From the NCBI GenBank assembly GCA_963521185.1, contig CAUQTV010000010.1, positions 62,001 to 126,000 on the forward strand: 64,000 nt of DNA, in the 5' to 3' direction. Made by a program: the position numbers and the translations under genes. The notes under the pieces are model-generated. The model was not told where the DNA came from, made no database searches, and worked only from the letters and a program-made list of their open reading frames with translations. The first letter of the stretch is position 1; each line of letters opens with the position of its first letter. The DNA is from Enterobacter_D sp963521185 (GTDB lineage: Bacteria; Pseudomonadota; Gammaproteobacteria; Enterobacterales; Enterobacteriaceae). This document shows, piece after piece, positions 51,590 through 60,158 of the stretch.

Positions 51590-52714
51590 TCATTGCCGGG
51601 CAATCTGGTCGTTATAGTTGTCTGCCAGCGATTGTATGATCTGGAATACCTGCCGGGCAGAGTAACGCGCGCTTTGCCGAAATTCCGTTTGCTGATGCAG
51701 CCAGTCAATAAAATGGCGGCTTGCCGAGAGCGATATCGCCGCCCCTTTTTCAATATCAGCCTCCGTTAACGGGCAGACCATTTTTCGGTTGTTGCCTTGC
51801 GCCCAAATTTGCCACGTGTTTTGCCACCATCCCGCACAGGTTTTGCCCCGCAGTTGCCAGGGTAATGTGCTTTCATCGCTATTGATCTCTTCATCCACAA
51901 ACCACAGTTCGCCCTGCTTGCGACGAAACAGCGCCGCCCATGCGGTGATCGCCGCGCCACGCAGGAAGCATTCGTGGGCAATGATGTGCGTTGTTGCCGC
52001 TGGCCACAGGTGACTAAGCAGCCGGAAATGCCCGTGGGCGGCAATCACCGGACGCAGCACCGCGCCGCTGGCGTTACGTTTGAGCACAGCGCTGCCGTAC
52101 TGAATTTCATCAAACTGGCTACGGCGTAAAAACTGGGTTTCTCGCTGATGCACGCGTTGAACAATATCGTGCTGCGCGCCGCTTTCCTCGCTTATCTCAC
52201 GCCAGCGGTAACCTAATGACTCACCCGCCGGGTGCGGGGTGAAATTGCTGGACACATGCAGCACATTGCCGCGAACAGCGTCAACGCTCAGTAATACATA
52301 CAGTTTCTGACCGGCGCGTGCCCCCTGGAAAGGGACAATTAACGGGGCAGTGGCTATCTGCTCTGGTGGATGGAGAGTGAGCATGGGCGACGGACCCGGC
52401 GTCCAGACTTTTTTACAACCCCGGCACTGTATGCGCTGGGTGCCCAGCGGATTATGGCCATAACGAATCGTTTCACGCTGGTAGCAGTCGGGGCAAAAAA
52501 GACCGCTGTTGGCGGCGAAGTGCGCCAGATACGCGCTGAGCCACCTGTGGAAATGCGCATCGTTAAACAGCGGGGGGTAACTTCCGCATGCCTGACAATG
52601 GAGTGCCGCATAGCCCAGCCGATAATCGGGCCAGCGGTAATCGGGTGAACTCGCCCGCCCCAGATTTTGACAGCCAAAAGACTTACAGCAATTGATGGTG
52701 AACAGCGACGTCAT
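51590..52714 (-). CDS. Unrecognised protein with two N-terminal zinc ribbons, transposase-like
   Basis: A 374-residue protein I cannot assign. The N-terminus has two CxxC-type zinc ribbons: C10/C15 with C40/C43, and C74/C77 with C97/C100. The second ribbon (FCPDCYQRETIRYGHNPLGT, then QRIQCRGCKKVW) resembles the InsA-type DNA-binding ribbon of IS1. Downstream, LYVLLSVDAVRGNVLHVSSN looks like the first strand of an RNase H-type fold, and QFDEIQYGSAV plus IIAAHECFLRG-like sequence follow, but no DDE triad is clear. No terminal inverted repeats are evident. It is divergent from an UshA-like nucleotidase. A domesticated transposase-like regulator is one reading. The ATG at 52714 lacks a strong ribosome site, so the start is uncertain. 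Confidence 0.72.
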   Translation of the reverse strand: MTSLFTINCCKSFGCQNLGRASSPDYRWPDYRLGYAALHCQACGSYPPLFNDAHFHRWLSAYLAHFAANSGLFCPDCYQRETIRYGHNPLGTQRIQCRGCKKVWTPGPSPMLTLHPPEQIATAPLIVPFQGARAGQKLYVLLSVDAVRGNVLHVSSNFTPHPAGESLGYRWREISEESGAQHDIVQRVHQRETQFLRRSQFDEIQYGSAVLKRNASGAVLRPVIAAHGHFRLLSHLWPAATTHIIAHECFLRGAAITAWAALFRRKQGELWFVDEEINSDESTLPWQLRGKTCAGWWQNTWQIWAQGNNRKMVCPLTEADIEKGAAISLSASRHFIDWLHQQTEFRQSARYSARQVFQIIQSLADNYNDQIARQ

Positions 52715-52844
52715 CACGTGACCAACGATTTTTAAAGGTCGTTGATTTTGACCTGCTTCTGTCGCCGCCGGGTGTGAGTGGTCTCACATAAAAAAACCTT
52801 TCAGAACGTAACGTAGCGCTTCTTTATACGACTGAAAGGGATTG

Positions 52845-54404
52845 ATGATGAAACTAAAAACGCTTGCGGTTGGGGTTCTGCTCTCACTGCCATTCTGGGC
52901 GTCGGCGAAAGATGTCACGATTATCTACACCAACGATCTTCATGCTCACGTGGAACCTTATAAAGTGCCGTGGATTGCCGATGGCACGCGCGACATTGGC
53001 GGCTGGGCTAATATCACGACGCTGGTGAAGCAGGAAAAAGCAAAAAACAGCGCCACCTGGTTTTTCGATGCCGGTGACTATTTTACCGGGCCGTATATCA
53101 GCAGCCTGAGCCGGGGTAAGGCGATTATCGATATCATGAACACCATGCATTTTGACGCCGTCACGATGGGTAATCATGAGTTCGATCACGGCTGGGACAA
53201 TACGTTATTGCAGCTAAGTCAGGCGAAGTTCCCGGTCGTGCAGGGCAATATCTTTTACCAGAACAGCAGCAAAATGTTCTGGGATAAGCCTTATACCATC
53301 ATTGAAAAAGAGGGCGTGAAGATTGGCGTGATTGGCCTGCACGGCGTGTTCGCCTTTGATGATACGGTGTCTGCGGCAACGCGTGTGGGTATTGAAGCGC
53401 GGGATGAAGTGAAGTGGCTGCAACGCTATATCGATGAACTGAAAGGTAAAGTGGATCTCACCGTCGCGTTGATCCACGAAGGTACGCCAGCGCGTCAGTC
53501 GAGCCAGGGCAGCACCGATGTACGCCGCGCGCTGGATAAAGACATCCAGACCGCAGGCCAGGTGCAAGGGCTGGATATCCTGATCACCGGCCATGCGCAT
53601 GTCGGCACGCCGGAACCGATTAAAGTGGGTAATACCCTGATCCTCTCAACCGACAGCGGGGGTATTGATGTGGGCAAACTGGTGCTCGATTACCAGCAGA
53701 AGCCGCATCGCTTTACCGTGAAGCATTTTGAGCTTAAGACCGTTTACGCCGATGAGTGGAAGCCCGATGCGCAAACGAAACAGGTCATTGATGACTGGAA
53801 TAAAAAGCTCGACGTGGTGGTCCAGAAAACGGTGGCAACCTCTCCGGTTGAGCTGACGCGCGCGTACGGTGAATCCTCCTCGCTGGGAAATCTGGCGGCG
53901 GATGCGCTGCTGTCAGCGGCCGGTAAAGACACCCAGTTAGCGCTGACGAACTCTGGCGGCATCCGCAATGAGATCCCGGCGGGCGTGATTACCATGGGCG
54001 CGGTTATTAGCACCTTCCCGTTCCCGAATGAGCTGGCGACGATGGATCTCACCGGGAAACAATTGCGAACTATCATGGAGCACGGCGCGGGCTTAACCAA
54101 CGGGGTGTTGCAGGTATCCAAAGGGCTGGAGATGAAGTACGACAGCAGCAAACCCATTGGTCAGCGTGTCACCCGCCTGACGCTTAACGGCAAACCGATT
54201 GAGGACGCCACGGTGTATCACATCGCCACCAATAGCTTCATTGCCGATGGCGGGGACGGGTTTACGACATTTACCGAAGGCAAAGCGCGTAACACCTCCG
54301 GCGGTTACTATATCTCTAATGCCGTCGTCGATTATTTTAACGCGGGTCATACGCTTACGGATGAACAGTTAACAGGCATGCGCGTGGAAGACGTGAAGCC
54401 GTAA
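52845..54404 (+). CDS. Periplasmic 5'-nucleotidase/UDP-sugar hydrolase family protein (UshA-like)
   Basis: A 519-residue secreted metallophosphoesterase. Signal peptide MMKLKTLAVGVLLSLPFWASA is followed by the dimetal motifs TIIYTNDLHAHVEP, FDAGDYFTGP (GDxxxG), VTMGNHEFDHG (GNHE) and ILITGHAHVGTP (GHxH); the C-terminal 5'-nucleotidase domain has SLGNLAADAL, LTNSGGIRNEIPAG and the substrate-stacking region ATNSFIADGGDGF. It should release nucleosides or sugars from nucleotides in the periplasm. It is a second member besides the housekeeping ushA expected elsewhere; inserted between metL and metF. The start could also be the next ATG at 52848; a TTG at 52842 is unlikely. Confidence 0.9.
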   Translation: MMKLKTLAVGVLLSLPFWASAKDVTIIYTNDLHAHVEPYKVPWIADGTRDIGGWANITTLVKQEKAKNSATWFFDAGDYFTGPYISSLSRGKAIIDIMNTMHFDAVTMGNHEFDHGWDNTLLQLSQAKFPVVQGNIFYQNSSKMFWDKPYTIIEKEGVKIGVIGLHGVFAFDDTVSAATRVGIEARDEVKWLQRYIDELKGKVDLTVALIHEGTPARQSSQGSTDVRRALDKDIQTAGQVQGLDILITGHAHVGTPEPIKVGNTLILSTDSGGIDVGKLVLDYQQKPHRFTVKHFELKTVYADEWKPDAQTKQVIDDWNKKLDVVVQKTVATSPVELTRAYGESSSLGNLAADALLSAAGKDTQLALTNSGGIRNEIPAGVITMGAVISTFPFPNELATMDLTGKQLRTIMEHGAGLTNGVLQVSKGLEMKYDSSKPIGQRVTRLTLNGKPIEDATVYHIATNSFIADGGDGFTTFTEGKARNTSGGYYISNAVVDYFNAGHTLTDEQLTGMRVEDVKP

Positions 54405-54413
54405 TCAGGTTTA

Positions 54414-54443
54414 CCTTCCCTCTCCTGGTCGGAGAGGGAGGGC
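54414..54443 (+). terminator. Hairpin after the nucleotidase gene
   Basis: CCTTCCCTCTCC-TGGTC-GGAGAGGGAGG followed by GCTATTTTC. Its core resembles the CCCTCTCCC repeat family; it may act as a weak terminator. Confidence 0.55.
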
Positions 54444-54520
54444 TATTTTCATCTTCCCGGCACATTCCTCACGCATATTGATGATAATTCTGTTGACGCG
54501 AAACGGCTTTTCCGTCATTT

Positions 54521-54552
54521 TTACATCTGGACGTCTAAACGTATAGAAGTTC
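54521..54552. promoter_or_regulatory. MetJ operator (met boxes) before metF
   Basis: Four tandem 8-bp boxes TTACATCT, GGACGTCT, AAACGTAT and AGAAGTTC; the second matches the consensus in 7 of 8 positions. They begin 72 bp before metF. Confidence 0.85.
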
Positions 54553-54592
54553 GCACACAACACATAACGACATGCGATTGATGAGGTAAGGT

Positions 54593-55483
54593 ATGAGCTT
54601 TTTTCACGCCAATCAGCGGGAAGCCCTGAATCAGAGCCTGGCAGAAGTGCAGGGTCAGATTAACGTTTCTTTTGAGTTTTTCCCGCCGCGCACCAGTGAA
54701 ATGGAGCAAACCCTGTGGACTTCCATCGATCGCCTGAGCAGCCTGAAGCCAAAATTTGTTTCCGTGACCTACGGGGCAAACTCCGGCGAGCGTGACCGCA
54801 CCCACAGCATCATTAAAGGCATTAAAGATAAAACCGGTCTTGAGGCCGTGCCGCATCTGACCTGCATCGATGCGACCCGCGACGAGCTGCGGGCTATCGC
54901 CAAAGATTACTGGGACAGCGGCATTCGCCATATCGTGGCCCTGCGCGGTGACCTGCCGCCAGGCGGTGGTCGCCCGGACATGTACGCCTCCGATCTGGTG
55001 GCGCTGCTGAAAGAGGTTGCGGATTTTGACATCTCCGTCGCGGCGTACCCGGAAGTGCACCCGGAAGCGAAAAGCGCCCAGGCGGATCTGCTGAACCTGA
55101 AGCGTAAAATCGACGCCGGTGCCAATCGCGCCATCACCCAGTTCTTCTTTGATGTGGAAAGCTATCTGCGTTTCCGTGACCGCTGTGCGGCGACCGGTAT
55201 TGATGTGGAGATCATTCCAGGCATTTTGCCGGTCTCCAACTTCAAACAGGCGAAAAAATTTGCTGACATGACCAACGTGCGCATTCCGGCGTGGATGTCA
55301 CAGATGTTTAACGGTCTGGATGATGATGCCGAAACCCGCAAGCTGGTGGGGGCGAGTATCGCCATGGACATGGTGAAAATTCTGAGCCGTGAAGGGGTGA
55401 AAGACTTCCACTTCTACACGCTGAACCGCGCTGAGATGAGCTACGCGATTTGCCATACGCTGGGCGTGCGTCCTGCACTCTGA
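54593..55483 (+). CDS. metF: 5,10-methylenetetrahydrofolate reductase
   Basis: A 296-residue FAD enzyme, same length as E. coli MetF. Conserved SFEFFPPRTSEMEQTLW with the catalytic Glu28, FVSVTYGANSGERDRT, HLTCIDATRDEL, GDLPPGGGRPDMYASDLV and ITQFFFDVESYLRFRD. It makes 5-methyl-tetrahydrofolate for methionine synthesis. It stands alone under the met boxes at 54521-54552, in the MetJ regulon. Confidence 0.99.
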   Translation: MSFFHANQREALNQSLAEVQGQINVSFEFFPPRTSEMEQTLWTSIDRLSSLKPKFVSVTYGANSGERDRTHSIIKGIKDKTGLEAVPHLTCIDATRDELRAIAKDYWDSGIRHIVALRGDLPPGGGRPDMYASDLVALLKEVADFDISVAAYPEVHPEAKSAQADLLNLKRKIDAGANRAITQFFFDVESYLRFRDRCAATGIDVEIIPGILPVSNFKQAKKFADMTNVRIPAWMSQMFNGLDDDAETRKLVGASIAMDMVKILSREGVKDFHFYTLNRAEMSYAICHTLGVRPAL

Positions 55484-55492
55484 GCGTGAGAA

Positions 55493-55525
55493 AAGCCGGG
55501 TAGCGCTGCGCGTACCCGGCCTGAA
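55493..55525. repeat. REP-type hairpin between metF and gldA
   Basis: AAGCCGGGTAGCGCTGCGCG then TACCCGGCCTG; a strong stem between the convergent genes, possibly ending both transcripts. Confidence 0.65.
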
Positions 55526-55556
55526 CGTTTTGTCTGTTAGCGCAAATCACTAACGC

Positions 55557-56660
55557 TTATTCCCACTCATCCAGGAAACGCTGGCCGTATTGATCGGCAA
55601 CGATCAGTGCCGCGTAAACCTGATCCACGCTCGCGCCGCCCGGCATGTTGTGAATGGTTTCCCCTTCGGCACACGCCGCTTCCGCCACCAGACGCATTTT
55701 CGCCGCAATATCGGTTTTGATATCCAGCTGCGCCAGCGTGATCGGCAGACCGACGCTGTGACATAGCGACGCCACGGTTTCAATCTCCTCAACCGACGCG
55801 TTTTCTAATACCAGCTGCGTTAACGTACCAAACGCGACTTTTTCACCGTGGTAAAAATGATGGGCGTCCGGGATCGCCGTCAGGCCGTTGTGGATAGCGT
55901 GAGCGGCAGCAAGACCGCCGCTTTCAAAACCGACGCCGCTCAGGTAGGTATTGGCTTCCACCACGCGTTCCAGCGCTGCGGTCACCACGTGCTGCTCGGC
56001 AGCCAGCATCGCTTTTTCACCCTGCTCTAACAGCGTGTGGTAGCACAGCTCTGCCAGCGCGAGCGCGGCTTGTGTGCACTGACCGCCCGCCATGGTGGTT
56101 GCGCCGCTGCGTGAACAGGCGCGGGCTTCAAACCAGGTCGCCAGCGCATCGCCAATGCCTGCCGCCAGCAGTCGCGCCGGTGCTCCCGCCACGACTTTCG
56201 TGTCCACAATGACCATGTTCGGGTTTTTCGGCAGCAGCAGGTAGCGATCGAACTCGCCATCGTCGGTGTAAATCACCGACAGCGCGCTGCACGGGGCGTC
56301 GGTAGAGGCAATGGTCGGGGCAATAGCCACCGGCAGCCCCATAAAATGCGCCAGCGCTTTGGCGGTATCCAGCGTCTTACCGCCGCCAATGCCCAGCACC
56401 GCGCTGCACTGCGCTTTCTCAGCCACGGCGCGCAGGCGATCGATCTCATTTTGTGAACACTCACCGCCGAACGGCACAATTTCTGCGGCAAGCCCGGCGT
56501 CGTGCAGGCTGGTCTGCACGGTCTCCTGCGCGAAACCTAATACAAATTTATCGCCGACCACCAGCCAGCTCTCCGACAGCGGTTTGAGATACTCTCCGAG
56601 GCGGGTGAGCACATCTGCGCCCTGGATGTATTTACCAGGCGATTGAATAATATGGTCCAT
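55557..56660 (-). CDS. gldA: Glycerol dehydrogenase (NAD+), hydroxyacetone reductase
   Basis: A 367-residue zinc-dependent dehydrogenase matching E. coli GldA. NAD-binding GIGGGKTLDTAKALAHFM (about residues 93-110), TIASTDAPCSALSVIY, zinc ligands in AAGIGDALATWFEA, GLAAAHAIHNGLT and DAHHFYHGEKVAFG. It oxidises glycerol and, in reverse, reduces hydroxyacetone to 1,2-propanediol, its likely role beside fsaB and pflD. Third in the minus-strand run ptsA-fsaB-gldA, 11 bp after fsaB. Confidence 0.98.
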   Translation of the reverse strand: MDHIIQSPGKYIQGADVLTRLGEYLKPLSESWLVVGDKFVLGFAQETVQTSLHDAGLAAEIVPFGGECSQNEIDRLRAVAEKAQCSAVLGIGGGKTLDTAKALAHFMGLPVAIAPTIASTDAPCSALSVIYTDDGEFDRYLLLPKNPNMVIVDTKVVAGAPARLLAAGIGDALATWFEARACSRSGATTMAGGQCTQAALALAELCYHTLLEQGEKAMLAAEQHVVTAALERVVEANTYLSGVGFESGGLAAAHAIHNGLTAIPDAHHFYHGEKVAFGTLTQLVLENASVEEIETVASLCHSVGLPITLAQLDIKTDIAAKMRLVAEAACAEGETIHNMPGGASVDQVYAALIVADQYGQRFLDEWE

Positions 56661-56671
56661 ACACTGACTCC

Positions 56672-57334
56672 TTAAAGGGTGAGGTTACCAAACGCGGTTT
56701 TCCAGTCTTGCTCAAACTTCTCTATCGCCGAGTCTACGGCGGGCGTGCCGAGCATTTGTTGCGCGACGTCTAAAGGCAGCGTGATCGCCTCGCAGCCTGC
56801 GAGCAGGCAATCGAGCGCCTGGCGCGGCGTTTTAAAGCTGGCCGCCAGCACACTGCTTTCAGGCGCATGCCGTTCGAGCAGCGTTTGCAGCTCCTGCACC
56901 ATGCGAATGCCATCGCCACCCTGGGCGTCAACGCGGTTCACATAGGGCGCGACATATTTCGCACCGGCGAGGGCGGCGAGCAAGCCTTGCGCGGCGCTGT
57001 AAACGGCGGTGCCTAAGGTCACAATGCCCGCTTTTTTTAACATTTTTATGGCAGCGAGGCCTTCCGCCGTCACCGGCACTTTCACGACCAGCCCCGGTAC
57101 GGCATTGCTCAGACGCCGGGCCTCTTCCACCATGCCGTCAGCGGTGCGGCTCATCACCTGAGCAAACAGCGTGCCGTCCGGGCCAATCGCCTGTTGCAGA
57201 CGCGGTAAAACGTCCCAGATGGATTCTTTACCCGCGGCGATAATGCTGGGATTGGTGGTCACGCCCGCCAGCGGATAAATACGCGCCAGGCGCTCCACTT
57301 CAGCCACGTTGGCGGTATCCAGATACAGTTCCAT
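56672..57334 (-). CDS. fsaB: Fructose-6-phosphate aldolase 2
   Basis: A 220-residue transaldolase-family Schiff-base aldolase (FsaB/TalC). Opening MELYLDTANVAEVERLARIY, GVTTNPSIIAAGKESIW, the Schiff-base Lys in GLVVKVPVTAEGLAAIK (near residue 85) and VNRVDAQGGDGIRMV are conserved. It cleaves fructose 6-phosphate-like ketoses to glyceraldehyde 3-phosphate and dihydroxyacetone, or, with 1-deoxyfructose 6-phosphate, hydroxyacetone. Between ptsA and gldA, each gap under 20 bp, so one operon. Confidence 0.97.
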   Translation of the reverse strand: MELYLDTANVAEVERLARIYPLAGVTTNPSIIAAGKESIWDVLPRLQQAIGPDGTLFAQVMSRTADGMVEEARRLSNAVPGLVVKVPVTAEGLAAIKMLKKAGIVTLGTAVYSAAQGLLAALAGAKYVAPYVNRVDAQGGDGIRMVQELQTLLERHAPESSVLAASFKTPRQALDCLLAGCEAITLPLDVAQQMLGTPAVDSAIEKFEQDWKTAFGNLTL

Positions 57335-57351
57335 GGTTTTCCCTCGGTCGG

Positions 57352-59853
57352 TTACAGTTCAAGTTCGTGCGACAGCAGGTGGGCAACGGCCTCTTCGGAC
57401 GCGGCGTTGACCAGTGCGCTACGGAATTCGTCGTGCATAATGCGCCGCGCCAGCCGCGAGAAAATACGCATATGCTGATCGCCTGCGGCATGTTTATTGA
57501 GCGTGAGCATGATGATGAACTGCGCGTCTTCATCGCCCCAACGAATCGGCGTGGGCAGACGGGCCACGCTGATGGTCGATTGCTCAATATGCTCGGATTT
57601 ACTGTGTGGAATGGCGAAGCTAAAGCCCAGTCCGGTAGAGAAGACCGCTTCGCGCGCCCAGAGATCGGCCTCCAGCTTGCGCGGATAGCGGCAGCGTCCG
57701 GCCAGCAGCAGGTTATCGGTCATGCCTTTGATGACTTCCTCTTTGCTGCGCCAGTCATTGTTGAGCGAAATGCAATCGGTGGTGACCAGCGGCGCATCCT
57801 GCTGCGTCATGCGGAACTGCGCCAGCAGGTGCTCAACCGCAAGCGAGGTGCGGCACTGCATCGCCTGATTGAGCATCCTGCGGCAGTCGCGGCTGTCCAG
57901 CTGTGCCAGTCGCGCTTTGGTGGCCGGAATTGACGGTGCGCTCATGCTGATCTCATCCAGCCCCAGGCCCAGCAGTAGCGGTAGCACGGAGCCTTTCGCA
58001 CCCAGTTCACCGCACAGGCCAATCCATTTGCCCTGGCGATGCACCGCCTGCACGGCGAAATCGAGTGCGCGTAAAAACGCCGGATTCAGGCTGTTGTAAT
58101 GGCGCGTGACTTTGGCGTTGTCGCGATCGACCGCCAGCAGGTATTGCGTTAAATCGTTGCTGCCGATGCTAAAGAAATCGATCTCTTCACAGCACTGATC
58201 GATGATGAACATCACCGAAGGCACTTCGAGCATGATGCCGAACGGAATTTTTTCATCGAACGGGATTTGCTGCTGGCGCAGCTGCTGTTTGGCCTCGGCC
58301 AGTTTCTCTTTCACCCACAGGATCTCTTCCATTGAGGAGATCATCGGGATCATGATTTTCAGCGAGCCGTGGGCGGAGGCGCGTAAAATGGCGCGCAGCT
58401 GGGTGGTAAATAAGGCGTCATATTCGGCGTAGATACGTACCGCCCGATAGCCGAGAAACGGGTTGTTTTCCGCCGGGATCGGCAGGTAATCGACAGGCTT
58501 GTCGCCGCCGATATCCATGGTGCGCACAATAATGCTACGCCCGTTTGCCGCGCTTAGCGCTTCGCAGAAAATGTTGTACAGCTCATCTTCGCTGGGCGCG
58601 CTGGCGCGATCCATATACAGCATTTCGGTACGAAACAGTCCCACGCCTTCCGCGCCGTTGCCAAAGGCCGCACCCGCTTCCACCGCATGGGCAATATTGG
58701 CGGCCACTTCCATGCGAATACCGTCCGCGCTGCGAGCTTCCCGCGTCAGCCAGACGCTTTGCTGCTGGCGTAAGGTGTCGGCAATGCGTGCTTCCTGCTG
58801 GTAGTAGCGGTTCACCGCCTCGTTGGGCGCGACCACCACCACGCCGGTGTTGCCGTCGATAAAGGCGGGCTGGCCGATGAAGGCGTCGAGGGCATGAATG
58901 TCCACGCCGACCAGTGTCGGAATGCCAAACGAGCGGGCAAGGATCACCGTGTGGGAGGTGGTGCCGCCGCTCGCTAACAGCAGCCCTTTGAGCTGCGTTT
59001 TATCCAGCTCCAGAAACTGGCTGGGGGTCAGCTCTTCGCTGATGCACAGCGTCGGCTGCGTCAGCTGGCCCGGTGCCGGGAAGCGCTGCGCCCCGTAGAT
59101 ATGCTGCAAAAGCTGGAAACAGACGTCCCGCACATCGAGTACGCGCTCCTGCAAATAGTGGCTTGCCGAGCGGGAGAAGGTATCGCAAAAATGGGCCGCC
59201 GCATCGACAATGCTTTGCGCGCAGCTTAACTGCGCGTTAACGCCGTCCAGCAAACGCTGACGCAGCGTGGTGTCGCTGGCGAGGGAGCGGTGTGCTTCCA
59301 GGATTGCGCGCGTGGTGCTGTCGCTGTCGAGCAGACGCAGTTCAATGTTTTTCACCAGCAGCGTCAGTCCCTTATCCAGCGCGGCCTGTTCGTGCTCCAC
59401 GCTGCCAGCGGCGGGCAGTTCACCCAACTGTTGCAGATCCAGCGCGCTCAGGCGCAGCAAGACGCCGCCCGCGCTGCCGCTGCATACCGGTTGAGCGTGA
59501 AACAGCGTAGGGTTCAAATTCGCCAGTGACAACGGCAGCGGTTCGCTGGTGGGCGAAGGCGGTTCCGCCAGCGGGGCGTCGCAGTGCGGAAATTCCTCTT
59601 TTAGCCATTGCGATAAACGTGCGTGCGCGGCTTTTTCATCGTCACCGCTAATCAGCAACTGACAGGCATCGTTTAACAGCGTGTCCGTGGCAATCAGCGA
59701 CAACGCGCTTTTGGCATCGCCCTTAGCGCCGGTGCGTAAATTGCACCACGTAATGTGTGAAGTGAACGTATTGCACAGCGTTTCAACATGGCTTGCCGGA
59801 CGCGCGTGCACGCCGTTTGGCAATTCACAAATAAATTCCACAACCAGAGCCAT
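57352..59853 (-). CDS. ptsA: PTS multiphosphoryl transfer protein PtsA (HPr-EI-EIIA fusion)
   Basis: An 833-residue cytoplasmic PTS protein. The N-terminal HPr-like domain has GVHARPASHVET with His16; the enzyme I part (about residues 115-680) has the phospho-His loop GGTTSHTVILARS, then the PEP-site EGVGLFRTEMLYMDR, IGSNDLTQYLLAVDRD and LCGELGAKG; the C-terminal EIIA-Fru domain (from about 690) has GFSFAIPHSKS. It passes phosphate from PEP to fructose-type EIIB (FrwB). First gene of ptsA-fsaB-gldA, divergent from frwC. Confidence 0.96.
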   Translation of the reverse strand: MALVVEFICELPNGVHARPASHVETLCNTFTSHITWCNLRTGAKGDAKSALSLIATDTLLNDACQLLISGDDEKAAHARLSQWLKEEFPHCDAPLAEPPSPTSEPLPLSLANLNPTLFHAQPVCSGSAGGVLLRLSALDLQQLGELPAAGSVEHEQAALDKGLTLLVKNIELRLLDSDSTTRAILEAHRSLASDTTLRQRLLDGVNAQLSCAQSIVDAAAHFCDTFSRSASHYLQERVLDVRDVCFQLLQHIYGAQRFPAPGQLTQPTLCISEELTPSQFLELDKTQLKGLLLASGGTTSHTVILARSFGIPTLVGVDIHALDAFIGQPAFIDGNTGVVVVAPNEAVNRYYQQEARIADTLRQQQSVWLTREARSADGIRMEVAANIAHAVEAGAAFGNGAEGVGLFRTEMLYMDRASAPSEDELYNIFCEALSAANGRSIIVRTMDIGGDKPVDYLPIPAENNPFLGYRAVRIYAEYDALFTTQLRAILRASAHGSLKIMIPMISSMEEILWVKEKLAEAKQQLRQQQIPFDEKIPFGIMLEVPSVMFIIDQCCEEIDFFSIGSNDLTQYLLAVDRDNAKVTRHYNSLNPAFLRALDFAVQAVHRQGKWIGLCGELGAKGSVLPLLLGLGLDEISMSAPSIPATKARLAQLDSRDCRRMLNQAMQCRTSLAVEHLLAQFRMTQQDAPLVTTDCISLNNDWRSKEEVIKGMTDNLLLAGRCRYPRKLEADLWAREAVFSTGLGFSFAIPHSKSEHIEQSTISVARLPTPIRWGDEDAQFIIMLTLNKHAAGDQHMRIFSRLARRIMHDEFRSALVNAASEEAVAHLLSHELEL

Positions 59854-59944
59854 CGCTCTTCTCCTGATTCCCCGTTATGGGTCCAGCATAAGAGCGCAGG
59901 CCGGAAGACCGCTATGTGACATTTCTGCCAAAAACTGGACAAAT

Positions 59945-60051
59945 GTAATGTCTGTGTCGAAATGAGACTCGGCTCACAGGTTGCAAAACTTTGCGTGAAG
60001 CCTCGCAAAATCCAACTTATGAAGCCGATCGCATTTTTCCACTGACATTAC
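59945..60051. promoter_or_regulatory. ptsA/frwC divergent control region with inverted GACATTAC words
   Basis: The 305-bp gap between the divergent genes holds GTAATGTC (59945-59952) and its complement GACATTAC (60044-60051), plus a related TGACATTT at 59918, and two CAAAATCCA-like words near 60006 and 60052. These may be regulator sites; no consensus is known to me. Confidence 0.35.
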
Positions 60052-60158
60052 AAAAATCCAGTAAATGGCCTTTTTGTCCACTGTTTGCACCGACCGGGAT
60101 TGCCTATTGTTGCCACCACATCCTTGTGGAAAAAGACTGAAAGGTCCCCGGAGCGCTT

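Noticed and set aside
51590..52717. Intact insertion sequence
   Set aside because: The protein has a transposase-like ribbon, but there is no flanking inverted repeat or target duplication, and a REP element borders one side.
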